A stretch of 64,000 nt of DNA from Desulforhabdus amnigena (lineage in GTDB: Bacteria; Desulfobacterota; Syntrophobacteria; Syntrophobacterales; Syntrophobacteraceae): NCBI RefSeq assembly GCF_027925305.1, contig NZ_BSDR01000001.1, forward strand, positions 523,001 through 587,000, given 5' to 3'. Positions 53,765 to 61,841 of the stretch are shown piece after piece. A program made the position numbers and the translations under genes. Below the pieces are notes generated by a model that was not told the DNA's origin, ran no database searches, and saw nothing but the letters and a program-made list of their open reading frames with translations. Position 1 is the stretch's first letter, and each line of letters opens with the position of its first letter.

Positions 53765-55906
53765 ATGGGAAAAGTCAAACGAATCGTACGTTCTGCATGC
53801 CGCATGTGTCATGGCGTGTGTCAGGTGCTGGTCCACATGGAAGGGGAGCGTGTCGTAAGGATTACTGGAGATCCTGAAAGCCCGATCAGCAGAGGTTACT
53901 TATGTCCGAAAGGGGCCGCCTCTCCGGAGCTCCTATACCATCCGGATCGATTGATCTATCCCCTCCGGCGCGCGGGAAAGCGAGGAGAAAACAAGTGGAA
54001 GCGTATCTCCTGGGAAGAAGCTCTCGATGAAATCGCCCACCGTTTCGCCGCAATAAAGGCCGAAAGCGGGTCGGAATACGTGGCCATCTGTCAGGGAACC
54101 GGCAGGCCGTTGATCGAGTTCACCGTTCGGTTCGCCAACGCCTTTGGGACCCCCAATTTCGTGTCTGTCGGCCACGTATGTTATCTGCCCAGGGTGGCGG
54201 CGAGCAAAATCACCATGGGACAGCTTCCGGTCACCGACGTTTACGGATTTGGTGGAAAGGACCCGGAGTGCATGGTGATCTGGGGCTGCAACATCACCCA
54301 TTCCGGATCGGCGGACGGCATGTGCGGCGGTATGATCGAGAGGGCATTGAAAAGAGCCGGGAAGGTGATCGTCGTTGACCCGAGACGGACCAAGCCGGCA
54401 ACAGACGCGACGCACTGGCTGCAAATCCGCCCGGGCACGGATGGCGCCCTTGCGCTTGCGTTGATCCATGTAATCATCACCGAAGGCTTGATAGATCAGG
54501 ATTTCGTTCATCATTACACGGTCGGCTACGAGCAGCTCGCAGAGCACATCAAGCCCTTTACCCCGGAATGGGCGGCTCCCATTACCCGCATTCCCCCCGA
54601 AGAAATTCGTGCAGCCGCAAGGACTTATGCAGCTTTATCGCCCGCCTGCATGCTCTGGGGCAGCGCGACGGATGCAAGTGCGTCCAATTACCAGACGGCT
54701 CGAAGTCTGCTCATCTTGCGCGCCCTTACCGGCAACATCGACTGCCCCGGAGGCGATGTCCTCTGGGTGCCGCCAAAAGGCGTGCAGCAGAAGTCCATTT
54801 TCATGAGCTACGAACAGGATGGTGCTCAGTTCCTTCCCCCGGACAAGATAGGCCGTGCTGTCACCCTGGGGAAATATCCATTGGAGAGATCCATCCATCC
54901 GCCGACTTTCTGGAAATCCGTCGTTACCGGAGACCCCTATCGAGTCCGGGCCATGTGGATAGCCGCATGCAACCCGCTTCTGTCCCAAACGCATCCCCTT
55001 GTTATCGAAAAAGCGCTGCGGGACCACCTTGAATTCACCGTGGTCTCCGAATTTTTCATGACGCCCACGGCCGCGCTCGCAGACATTGTACTCCCGTCCG
55101 CCATGTGGCTCGAGACGGATGATGTGGTGAACCTCCACAAGATTTGGTGTGTGCTTGCACGCAAGAAGGTCGCTCAAATCGGTGAAGTCCGGGATGATCG
55201 GGAAGTCATCCTGGCGCTCGCCAAACGCCTCGGCCTGGAAGCTGCTTTTCCCTGGGAAGATTACCGTGCATACCTTGAATGGGTCCTCAGGGACAGCGGA
55301 ATGACCTTTGATGAATTCAGCGATCGCGGGATACTTCAAGGAGAAATGCGCTACTACAAGTACAAAGTAAATGGATTCGACACACCCTCAGGAAAATTCG
55401 AATTCTACAGCAGCATCTCCGAAGCGCTGGGATTATCGCCCCTCCCGCAATACCGTGAACCGGCCCTTTCGCCCCTATCTTCGCCTCAAGCGGCCGAGCA
55501 ATACCCCCTGATACTGACCACGGGAGCTCGAAGCAGGGTTTTCTTTGTCAGCGAAGGAAGGCAGATAGACTCTCTTCGCAAGGCAAATCCGGATCCCATC
55601 GTGGAAGTCCATCCGGCGACTGCGCAAAGCTTGGGGATCGCGGAAGGGGACTGGGTCTGGATTGAAACGATGGAAAACCGGATCAAAATGCGCGCCAAGC
55701 TTTTCGACGGCATCGCCCCCGATGTGGTCAGTGCGCAACATGCCTGGTGGTTTCCCGAAGAAGGCCCTCCGGAATACGGGTGGAAGAGATCGAATGTGAA
55801 TCTTCTCTTTGGCGATACAGCCGGATATGATTTTGAAACCGGATCTGAATGCCTGCGCAGTTCCCTGTGTAAAATCTACAAAGTTGAAATGACGATGAAT
55901 TCATAA
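53765..55906 (+). CDS. Single-subunit molybdopterin oxidoreductase, acetylene-hydratase-like layout
   Basis: 713 residues from ATG 53765 (GGAG 9 nt upstream). No Tat signal, so cytoplasmic. A 4Fe-4S site at C12, C15, C19 and C47 (CRMCHGVC, GYLCPKG), then LIYPLRRAGKRGENKWKRIS, VIVVDPRRTKPATDATHWLQ, and the C-terminal cap LILTTGARSRVFF. C139 in SVGHVCYLP fits the metal-ligand Cys of acetylene hydratase and related enzymes. The catalytic Asp that follows the second cluster Cys in acetylene hydratase is His16 here, so another reaction is likely. No Fe-S or membrane subunit is adjacent. Mo or W cannot be told. Confidence 0.85.
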   Translation: MGKVKRIVRSACRMCHGVCQVLVHMEGERVVRITGDPESPISRGYLCPKGAASPELLYHPDRLIYPLRRAGKRGENKWKRISWEEALDEIAHRFAAIKAESGSEYVAICQGTGRPLIEFTVRFANAFGTPNFVSVGHVCYLPRVAASKITMGQLPVTDVYGFGGKDPECMVIWGCNITHSGSADGMCGGMIERALKRAGKVIVVDPRRTKPATDATHWLQIRPGTDGALALALIHVIITEGLIDQDFVHHYTVGYEQLAEHIKPFTPEWAAPITRIPPEEIRAAARTYAALSPACMLWGSATDASASNYQTARSLLILRALTGNIDCPGGDVLWVPPKGVQQKSIFMSYEQDGAQFLPPDKIGRAVTLGKYPLERSIHPPTFWKSVVTGDPYRVRAMWIAACNPLLSQTHPLVIEKALRDHLEFTVVSEFFMTPTAALADIVLPSAMWLETDDVVNLHKIWCVLARKKVAQIGEVRDDREVILALAKRLGLEAAFPWEDYRAYLEWVLRDSGMTFDEFSDRGILQGEMRYYKYKVNGFDTPSGKFEFYSSISEALGLSPLPQYREPALSPLSSPQAAEQYPLILTTGARSRVFFVSEGRQIDSLRKANPDPIVEVHPATAQSLGIAEGDWVWIETMENRIKMRAKLFDGIAPDVVSAQHAWWFPEEGPPEYGWKRSNVNLLFGDTAGYDFETGSECLRSSLCKIYKVEMTMNS

Positions 55907-55997
55907 TAATGAGATGATGTACACTATCCATTAATGGCAGAGACGGCTCTCAACTTGAACATTCCGGCTGCTTCTCAACTGAGGAAAACAGAAAATA

Positions 55998-56712
55998 CTA
56001 AATTGCCGTTTTTGGCTGGGTAAGAATATCATACAGCGGCAGTTTTAGGGAGCGTTGCAAACGTTGCTCAAGGGCCGCCTTCTGCTTCTCGCAAGGCTTA
56101 ACGCCTTTTTCATAAATGCCGGTCATCAGATTCGCCGTGGCATGATGACCTTCCAGACAACTATCGTATCCATACTGATTCGCAAGGTTGCTGGATCCGC
56201 ATCGGCGTCCCTGTTCACCTCTCTGACGTTTTCGAAGATCGCGTCGGTGTTCGCCGTTTTTTTGAACCTTGCTCTTTTCAATCGTGCGTAACCGGTAATC
56301 GTGGCGCTCCAAAATGTTGGAAATCGTCCACATGGTCGGCAATGCCTCCTCGGACTAGCCTCTTTCCAACAAAGCAGTATATACCGCTTTTGCCGTCATG
56401 TTCGTATACAACAGCGTCGTTCGCAAATGGGGATCCTGATTGGCAATGAGGCTCCATGATTTCACGAATATCAGCCAGCAATCTTGGTTCTTTCTCCTCG
56501 GACTTGGGCTTTTGCCGTTTAAAGAGGTCATGCAGGCACATTAGCCCCGTTCGCAGTTCATTCATCCCCAATTCGACCATGGATCGTCCCCAGCCAAACA
56601 CGTCTTCGGCGACACGCTGCTTGCCGTTGAGCAGCGATAGGGCCACATCCGCCATTGCTTGCCGTCGCAGGGGCCAGGGAATCAAGCCAACCAAACGAGA
56701 AATTAAGGCCAC
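55998..56712 (-). pseudogene. ISAzo13-like (Rhodopirellula-type) transposase remnant
   Basis: Minus-strand pieces in different frames: MADVALSLLNGKQRVAEDVF through EPRLLADIREIMEPHCQSG, then (shifted) LRTTLLYTNMTAKAVYTALL with a TAG, then MPTMWTISNILERHDYRLRT followed by IEKSKVQK before coherence is lost near 56240. Order and motifs match the N-terminal half of ISAzo13-family transposases. The DDE region is not recognisable. Several indels and stops make this an old remnant. Confidence 0.65.
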
Positions 56713-56902
56713 GACCTGTTCAGAAACCTTGTTTTGCGCTAATATCTATGTCTTCATGCGTAACACATCCTGATGGTGATTTATTTGCATGAAAATATCA
56801 TAAACGTTAATTTAGTAATTATCCAAGTCCCTTAGAAGTGGAAGGAAAAGAAAACTCGCTGCTCGACCGGGTTTAACTGCTACCATGACAGTTTGTGGAC
56901 TT

Positions 56903-57319
56903 TCAAGGTTCCTTTTCCCCGAATTTCATCTGAAGTTCACAGATCATATTTTCCATCTGCTTGAGCTTCTTCTTTTCCGAAACGACGGATCGGATATCTC
57001 TAATGGCGGCCTGATCCAGCTCGTTCAGCATCATGATGATCTCTCCGGCCAGGGCATTTGTTTCCTCGTCTCCCATACGATATTTCCATTCACTCACCAC
57101 ATTTGACCTAAAGATCTCTCCTTCACCGAGCATGAGCCAGGTGGGATCGATGTCTTTTAGGTCTTCCAGGAGATGGATGATCTTGTCGGATCCTGGGACC
57201 TGCTCCTGCTTTTCGTACTTCCGATAAACCCGCTCGGTCACACCCATTTTTTCAGCCATTTCTCTGGGATGAAGAGACAATCGGGTTCGCAGTCTTGTGA
57301 GCCTCTCAGCAAGAGACAT
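56903..57319 (-). CDS. XRE-family helix-turn-helix regulator
   Basis: 138 residues; AGGGGA 4 nt before the ATG. N-terminal lambda-repressor-like domain (LTRLRTRLSLHPREMAEKMG, VTERVYRKYEKQEQVPGSDK). The C-terminal half is charged and helical (IRSVVSEKKKLKQMENMICE), probably a dimerisation coiled coil. Such genes are common in phage-derived or mobile DNA. A palindrome between its start codon and promoter (57328-57349) suggests autorepression. No partner gene is evident because IS sequences lie on both sides. Confidence 0.82.
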   Translation of the reverse strand: MSLAERLTRLRTRLSLHPREMAEKMGVTERVYRKYEKQEQVPGSDKIIHLLEDLKDIDPTWLMLGEGEIFRSNVVSEWKYRMGDEETNALAGEIIMMLNELDQAAIRDIRSVVSEKKKLKQMENMICELQMKFGEKEP

Positions 57320-57327
57320 GTATCCCC

Positions 57328-57349
57328 TTTTTGATTTTTAAATCAAAAA
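57328..57349. promoter_or_regulatory. Palindromic operator upstream of XRE regulator
   Basis: TTTTTGATTT-TT-AAATCAAAAA has perfect 10-bp arms with a 2-nt centre, directly before the ribosome site of the minus-strand XRE gene. AT-rich DNA further upstream (57360-57400) could hold the promoter. It is the likely self-binding site. Confidence 0.55.
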
Positions 57350-57561
57350 AAGCTTGACTTCTGAACTTTGGATCAATATATTGTATTGTATTATGCAAAA
57401 AATGCTATCATGTAACGGCTTGACATTCAAGATCTAAAGGACAATCTGCATATTACTGCTCCATGCTTTTGATTGCTGGAAAACATATGCTCTTGCAGGG
57501 AAATGGAAGATCTCAGCATGGTCGTCCCGGTGAATGATCATGCGAAATCTGTGAGTGGTCC

Positions 57562-58376
57562 CTAGGTTCTGTTGACATTTGGGTTCTAATTAATAGATGT
57601 CAACAGCACTACTACAAGATGAAACATGGTTGAAGATCCTCCAATTCCTTCGCTCCTGTGTGGATGTTTACGTAGGAGAAGAAGGTGATTGCCGTCTTTT
57701 CATTGAGGCACTCCTTTGGATTACACGAAGTGGTGCTCAGTGGAGACTGCTCCCGGAGAAATTCGGTAACTGGAACAGTGTCTATAAACGATTCGCCCGC
57801 TGGTGTAACAAGGGTATCTTCTCCAGAATGCACGAGCACTTCATAGATGATCCCGATATGGAGAACTTCATGTTTGACAGCACCATTGTTCGTGCCCATC
57901 CCTGTGCTGCCGGAGCCCTCAAAAGATCCGGTGGACAAGAGACACAGGCTCTCGGGCGCAGCCGAGGAGGTTTTTCCACCAAGATCCACGTAGCGGTAGA
58001 TGGCTTGGGAAATCCCCTGAGGTTCATTCTCACTCCCGGTCAGAAGAGTGACATCGAACAGGGACCGGCTCTTATCGAGGGCTTCACCTTCGCTCATGCA
58101 CTGGGAGACAAGGGCTATGATTCGGATGCCTTCGTCCAGGCGATCACCCAATCTGGAGCTACTGCTGTGATTCCACCCCGGTCCAATCGCAAAGAGCCCC
58201 GCGAATACGACCAATGCCGCTACCGCGAACGACATCTGATCGAGTGCTTTATGAGCAAGATCAAACATTTCAGACGCATTTTCTCCAGATTCGACAAGCT
58301 CGACAGAAGCTTCTTGGGCTTTCTTGGCTTTGTCGCAGCTCTCATCTGGTTGAGGTGAAATGTCAACAGAACCTAG
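57562..58376 (+). mobile_element. IS5-family insertion sequence, complete copy 2 (815 bp)
   Basis: Same ends (57562-57578 and 58360-58376) and length as copy 1, same orientation, no difference noticed along its length. Again CTAG at both junctions. Flanks differ (GTGGTCC before, AAAAGTT after), so it is an independent insertion. With copy 1 it brackets 51.6 kb, so recombination between the direct copies could delete that interval, or they could move it as a composite. Confidence 0.93.
57597..58358 (+). CDS. IS5-family transposase (DDE), single ORF, copy 2
   Basis: 253 residues, identical to the product at 5219-5980. DDE residues in [16 protein letters not shown] and the [17 protein letters not shown] region are all present. 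As in copy 1, the start codon lies in an inverted repeat with the outer end. Probably functional; its 3' end lies ~70 nt upstream of the next gene and could provide read-through transcription. Confidence 0.95.
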   Translation: MSTALLQDETWLKILQFLRSCVDVYVGEEGDCRLFIEALLWITRSGAQWRLLPEKFGNWNSVYKRFARWCNKGIFSRMHEHFIDDPDMENFMFDSTIVRAHPCAAGALKRSGGQETQALGRSRGGFSTKIHVAVDGLGNPLRFILTPGQKSDIEQGPALIEGFTFAHALGDKGYDSDAFVQAITQSGATAVIPPRSNRKEPREYDQCRYRERHLIECFMSKIKHFRRIFSRFDKLDRSFLGFLGFVAALIWLR

Positions 58377-58428
58377 AAAAGTTATATTAGCGCGAACTTC
58401 ACCGTGAGCATGCGTATCTTTTGCCATG

Positions 58429-59537
58429 ATGAATCGGCTTCTGGAACACCTGGAACAGTTCCCTCATTCAGTTCTCAGCGAAAGCGAACTCCACACCCTT
58501 TTGACTCCTCAAGAGAGTGAAAACCTGATGCAGCAGCGCATTCTCATGGATTGCGCTGAAGCCCATGGATGCACATTTTCCGCCGGTTGCAGCCATGCCT
58601 GTCCCATGTGCTCTTACCCCCACGAAGACTGTATCGAAGCCGGTCCTTTGGCTCATGAAAAAGAAGACGCCCCGGTGCCTTGTGAAAACGGCATGCGCCG
58701 TTATGTAGTGTGCCTACGGCAGTTTCTCTCCTCGCTGCACAGGATCAACGGTCTTCATGGCCGGGTGCACCGCCTGGACCGAGACGGATTTTACCTGGGG
58801 CGTCGGGTTTACGGAAACCGCCGAGTGGGATTTGTATTTCTCCGCCGCGTGGACGAAAGAGAATTGTTGAAACTGGCAGGGCTCCGGCATCTGTGTCGGG
58901 AGGATGAATTCCTCGTTCTTCTGAATCCATCCATCACCATTGAAAACCTGTTTACCCGCCACCTCCTGCATCTGGAGCACATGGTCCAAAAGCCCCTGGC
59001 CCAGTGCCTCGATCCCAAGACACTGGAAATTCCTTGGAAGAAATGGTCTCGGAATTCCTGCAACCGGAGCAAAGCGAAATACTTCGGTCTGCCCCTCTCT
59101 CCAAAGCCCAGGCGTTGGATTACCAAAGGTTCGAATTTCTCTGCCATGACCGGATGCATGTCCCCGGCACCCTTCCGACCAAACGTAGCAATCTCATCCA
59201 TCTCAATGATAACCCGCTCCGTTTGGGGGATGCGCTTTTCGTGCTGCTCCTGTATCTGGCCGTGGAACTCAAGAAAGGAGAAGGGGGTTGGGTGGACAAG
59301 ATCACCTTGTGGGAAAAGGAACTGGTCTCGAGCCCCGACTCCTATCAGGCTTACAGCAACTTGCGCAACACCCTTACCGGCTCTCTGCTGAAAAAAGATG
59401 CTGCCGCCTTCATTCAAAACGATGGCTCCAAACGCTACCGAATTTCCACCCACCCCGATTGCATTAGCTATGACAAGGCGAAACTCCTGGATCATGCCGA
59501 CCAGAGAGTGAAGGCCTTGGCGCGGGAGCTTCCCTAA
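58429..59537 (+). pseudogene. Unknown Cys-rich protein, one homopolymer frameshift
   Basis: Not recognised. First frame (from ATG 58429) begins MNRLLEHLEQFPHSVLSESE and contains CSHACPMCSYPHEDC, a possible metal or Fe-S site. Around 59027-59029 (three A) the meaningful frame changes; one more A would join it to LEEMVSEFLQPEQSEILRSA and a helical C-terminus ending VKALARELP at 59537, for ~370 residues. Whether the gene is broken or the base miscalled cannot be told. The IS5 copy ends ~50 nt before the start, so its native promoter may have been displaced. Confidence 0.5.
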
Positions 59538-59711
59538 TTCGCGCGCATTTTCCTCTTTGTATTGATCGCATCCCAAACCGAAACAGATTTCTCGGCTTTT
59601 TCGGGGGCGTCGGCTTTTCTATCCTGACCATCTGCCAGAACTATAACTCCGAGTTTTCAATCAGATGGTGAGCGTGAAGTATGCTAGAAATAAGCTAGAA
59701 GAAAACGAAAA

Positions 59712-59737
59712 GGGTTAGCTAGAAAACTAGCTAACCC
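59712..59737 (-). terminator. Rho-independent terminator after tRNA-Thr
   Basis: GGGTTAGCTAG (59712-59722) and CTAGCTAACCC (59727-59737) form a perfect 11-bp stem with a 4-nt loop. On the minus strand it is followed by TTTTCGTTTTC. It lies 12 nt past the tRNA 3' end, so it ends that transcript. Confidence 0.85.
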
Positions 59738-59748
59738 CTTGAATTTCC

Positions 59749-59823
59749 TGGAGCTGGCGATGGGATTTGAACCCGCAACCTGCTGATTACAAATCAGCTG
59801 CTCTGCCGTTGAGCTACGCCAGC
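59749..59823 (-). tRNA. tRNA-Thr (anticodon UGU)
   Basis: On the minus strand the acceptor arms GCTGGCG (59817-59823) and CGCCAGC (59753-59759) pair, followed by an unpaired T and encoded CCA (59749-59752). D-arm TAGCTCAACGGCAGAGC, anticodon stem-loop CTGATTTGTAATCAG with TGT as anticodon, and T-arm GCGGGTTCAAATCCCAT are all normal. Reads ACA/ACN threonine codons. Confidence 0.95.
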
Positions 59824-60047
59824 CCTTTCGATATTTGAGCTGCTTCTTATAATATTTTTCATGAATTGATGCAAGCAAAAATCAGGTTGTTTTCTTTTGC
59901 GACCTGGCGTTTGAAGGGGGCGATTCCGATGAGGCTGCTCTTTGATTAGAAAAATTCCTCGATCCAATTTGAGGATCGATAAGAGCTTGTCCAAAATCAT
60001 ATCTGGATCGAAGAAATTCAATCCCTCGCAGAGGCATGGGGGAGGCT

Positions 60048-61811
60048 CTAAAAAATTCCAAGCTTTTTCAGCCCTGCGATAAACATCTTGCAAAGGGAAT
60101 GGGATGTTTTGTGTGTGTAAACTTCACCCTCCGGGCTGACTCCTCTGATGATTCCGTCATGAAGAAAACTTTGCAGGAGAATTCTTCCTTTTTCCATTCT
60201 GTCGACAATGCCGCTGAGGTTTTGAGTCTGTAAAGGGGAGGGTGCGATGGGGCTGTTTTCTGTAGACTGAAGCAGCTTGATGAAATTGAGAATCCTTCCG
60301 AGCCTCAGCAGGGTGACGGATTCCTCCCGCGTTGTGGTGTGCGAGATGGGAATGGCGGTGGATCGCATGAGGGAGAGCCTGGAAGGGAGGATTCCTGCTT
60401 CCTCGCACTTTTTGAAATCCACACTTCCGGGCGACGGATAGTAGACGGAAACTCCCGCCAGGACCCGCCTCGAGGCGAGAAACAAAAGGTCCGAAATGGA
60501 ATCCGCGGCTGTCTGGCCTGGTGCGCCCACGATGATGTATCCCACAGCCTCGAGGCCGTATTTCTCCGCATGGGAGAGGGCCGCATCGAAGGCTCTCACG
60601 ACGTCGGGTCTTCGAAAGCTTCGAAGCTGTTCCTGTGAAGTCGTCCCCAGGGAGAGGTTCAATGTCTTGAAGCCAGCCTCCTTCATGGTCTTAACCACCT
60701 CTTCATCCAGGGTGGGAGGGAAAAGCCCGTTCATGGCTCTCAGTTCAGGTGTTATGAAACTCTGTGAAGAGTCTTTACCTAGACCCTCTCCCCAGCAGGG
60801 CGAGGAAGGTTTTGGATCGGGCGCAGTGTCATGCCCAAAGGTCAAATGCGGTATGAGCCGATGAGGCAGGTTTGAGGAAGAGCCCTGGTGATGCTCCGCC
60901 CCGCGGCGGCAGAGTTCTCTTATTCCTTTCAGGAGTTCCAGAAACCAATCCTTTTGCAGGGATATATTTTCATCTTCGAAGTCGATGAAGCCTGCACCTT
61001 GCTGAAGCACGGCTACTTCGATTTCGTGCAGAACCCGGTCGACGCTTCTGCGGCGGTAGCTGATGCAGGAGGATGCTCCCATGGAACAGTAGGTGCACTG
61101 CATGGGACAACCCCGGCTCGCCATCACCACCGTGCCGGCCTTTCGGGATCTCTGGTAATGCTTTTGCTGAATCAATGACATGGCGGGCAGAGGATAGAGA
61201 TCCAGGTCTTCCATGAGGGCGGGTGGGCTGAGCCTGATAGATCGGTCGATTTTCCGATGGACGATTCCGGGAACGGATTCCAGGGAGGTTTTTTCCCGCA
61301 GGGCCCGGGCAAGTTTCGGCATGGAGACCTCGCCTTCTCCACGAAGGACGAAATCTACGGCTCCGCATTGAAGGACCCTTTCCGGCATTTCCGTGGCATG
61401 GTGGCCTCCCACGACAATTCTGCAGTGGGGATGAGCGGCCCTGACGGCTTCCGCCGTCTGCAGAGCTTCCGTACTGTAGGCGGTGAAAAGAGAAGAAATG
61501 CCCACGAGAAACGCGCCCGACCTTTTGGCCGCTTCTCCCAGGTGCTGGAAACTGTATCCGAAGTGTTTGAAGCTGTGGAAGAGGGCAAAGGGTGAGAAGT
61601 CGGCTTTTCCGTAGTATTCCCGGAGATAAGACATCTCTTCGGGCCAGGGGATGATTCTGGATTTTGAAGTAGCCAGTCCGTCGAGGATTTCCACGGAAAA
61701 GCCCTCTTTTATGAGCGATGCCGCGATGCATGCCAACCCATAGGGAATGGTCCGCTTGGCTGTGAGATAAAAGTCGCGAATGGGAGGTTGTATGAGAAGG
61801 ATATCGGCCAT
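60048..61811 (-). CDS. B12-binding domain / radical SAM protein
   Basis: About 587 residues from ATG at 61811 (GGAG upstream; GTG 9 nt earlier is an alternative). N-terminal cobalamin-binding-like fold (ADILLIQPPIRDFYLTAKRT, VVGGHHATEMPERVLQCGAV, FVLRGEGE), then radical SAM with CPMQCTYC for the 4Fe-4S cluster and IDFEDENISLQKDW. Between about residues 305 and 355 an insert (nt ~60765-60905) looks like a translated intergenic repeat rather than part of the fold; the sequence resumes at ELRAMNGLFPPTLDEEVVKT. Likely acts on an unreactive carbon or in a methyl transfer; substrate unknown. Confidence 0.82.
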   Translation of the reverse strand: MADILLIQPPIRDFYLTAKRTIPYGLACIAASLIKEGFSVEILDGLATSKSRIIPWPEEMSYLREYYGKADFSPFALFHSFKHFGYSFQHLGEAAKRSGAFLVGISSLFTAYSTEALQTAEAVRAAHPHCRIVVGGHHATEMPERVLQCGAVDFVLRGEGEVSMPKLARALREKTSLESVPGIVHRKIDRSIRLSPPALMEDLDLYPLPAMSLIQQKHYQRSRKAGTVVMASRGCPMQCTYCSMGASSCISYRRRSVDRVLHEIEVAVLQQGAGFIDFEDENISLQKDWFLELLKGIRELCRRGAEHHQGSSSNLPHRLIPHLTFGHDTAPDPKPSSPCWGEGLGKDSSQSFITPELRAMNGLFPPTLDEEVVKTMKEAGFKTLNLSLGTTSQEQLRSFRRPDVVRAFDAALSHAEKYGLEAVGYIIVGAPGQTAADSISDLLFLASRRVLAGVSVYYPSPGSVDFKKCEEAGILPSRLSLMRSTAIPISHTTTREESVTLLRLGRILNFIKLLQSTENSPIAPSPLQTQNLSGIVDRMEKGRILLQSFLHDGIIRGVSPEGEVYTHKTSHSLCKMFIAGLKKLGIF

Positions 61812-61841
61812 GGTCTCCACTCTAAAAAATTGGATGAGGAT

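Noticed and set aside
57503-57565. Short frame MEDLSMVVPVNDHAKSVSGP ending at the IS5 junction
   Set aside because: Only 20 codons; the empty site also gives a stop there, and no homologue is known to me, so it cannot be supported as a gene.
57612-58427. Long minus-strand frame through the IS5 copy
   Set aside because: Pure antisense of the transposase; it also appears in copy 1.
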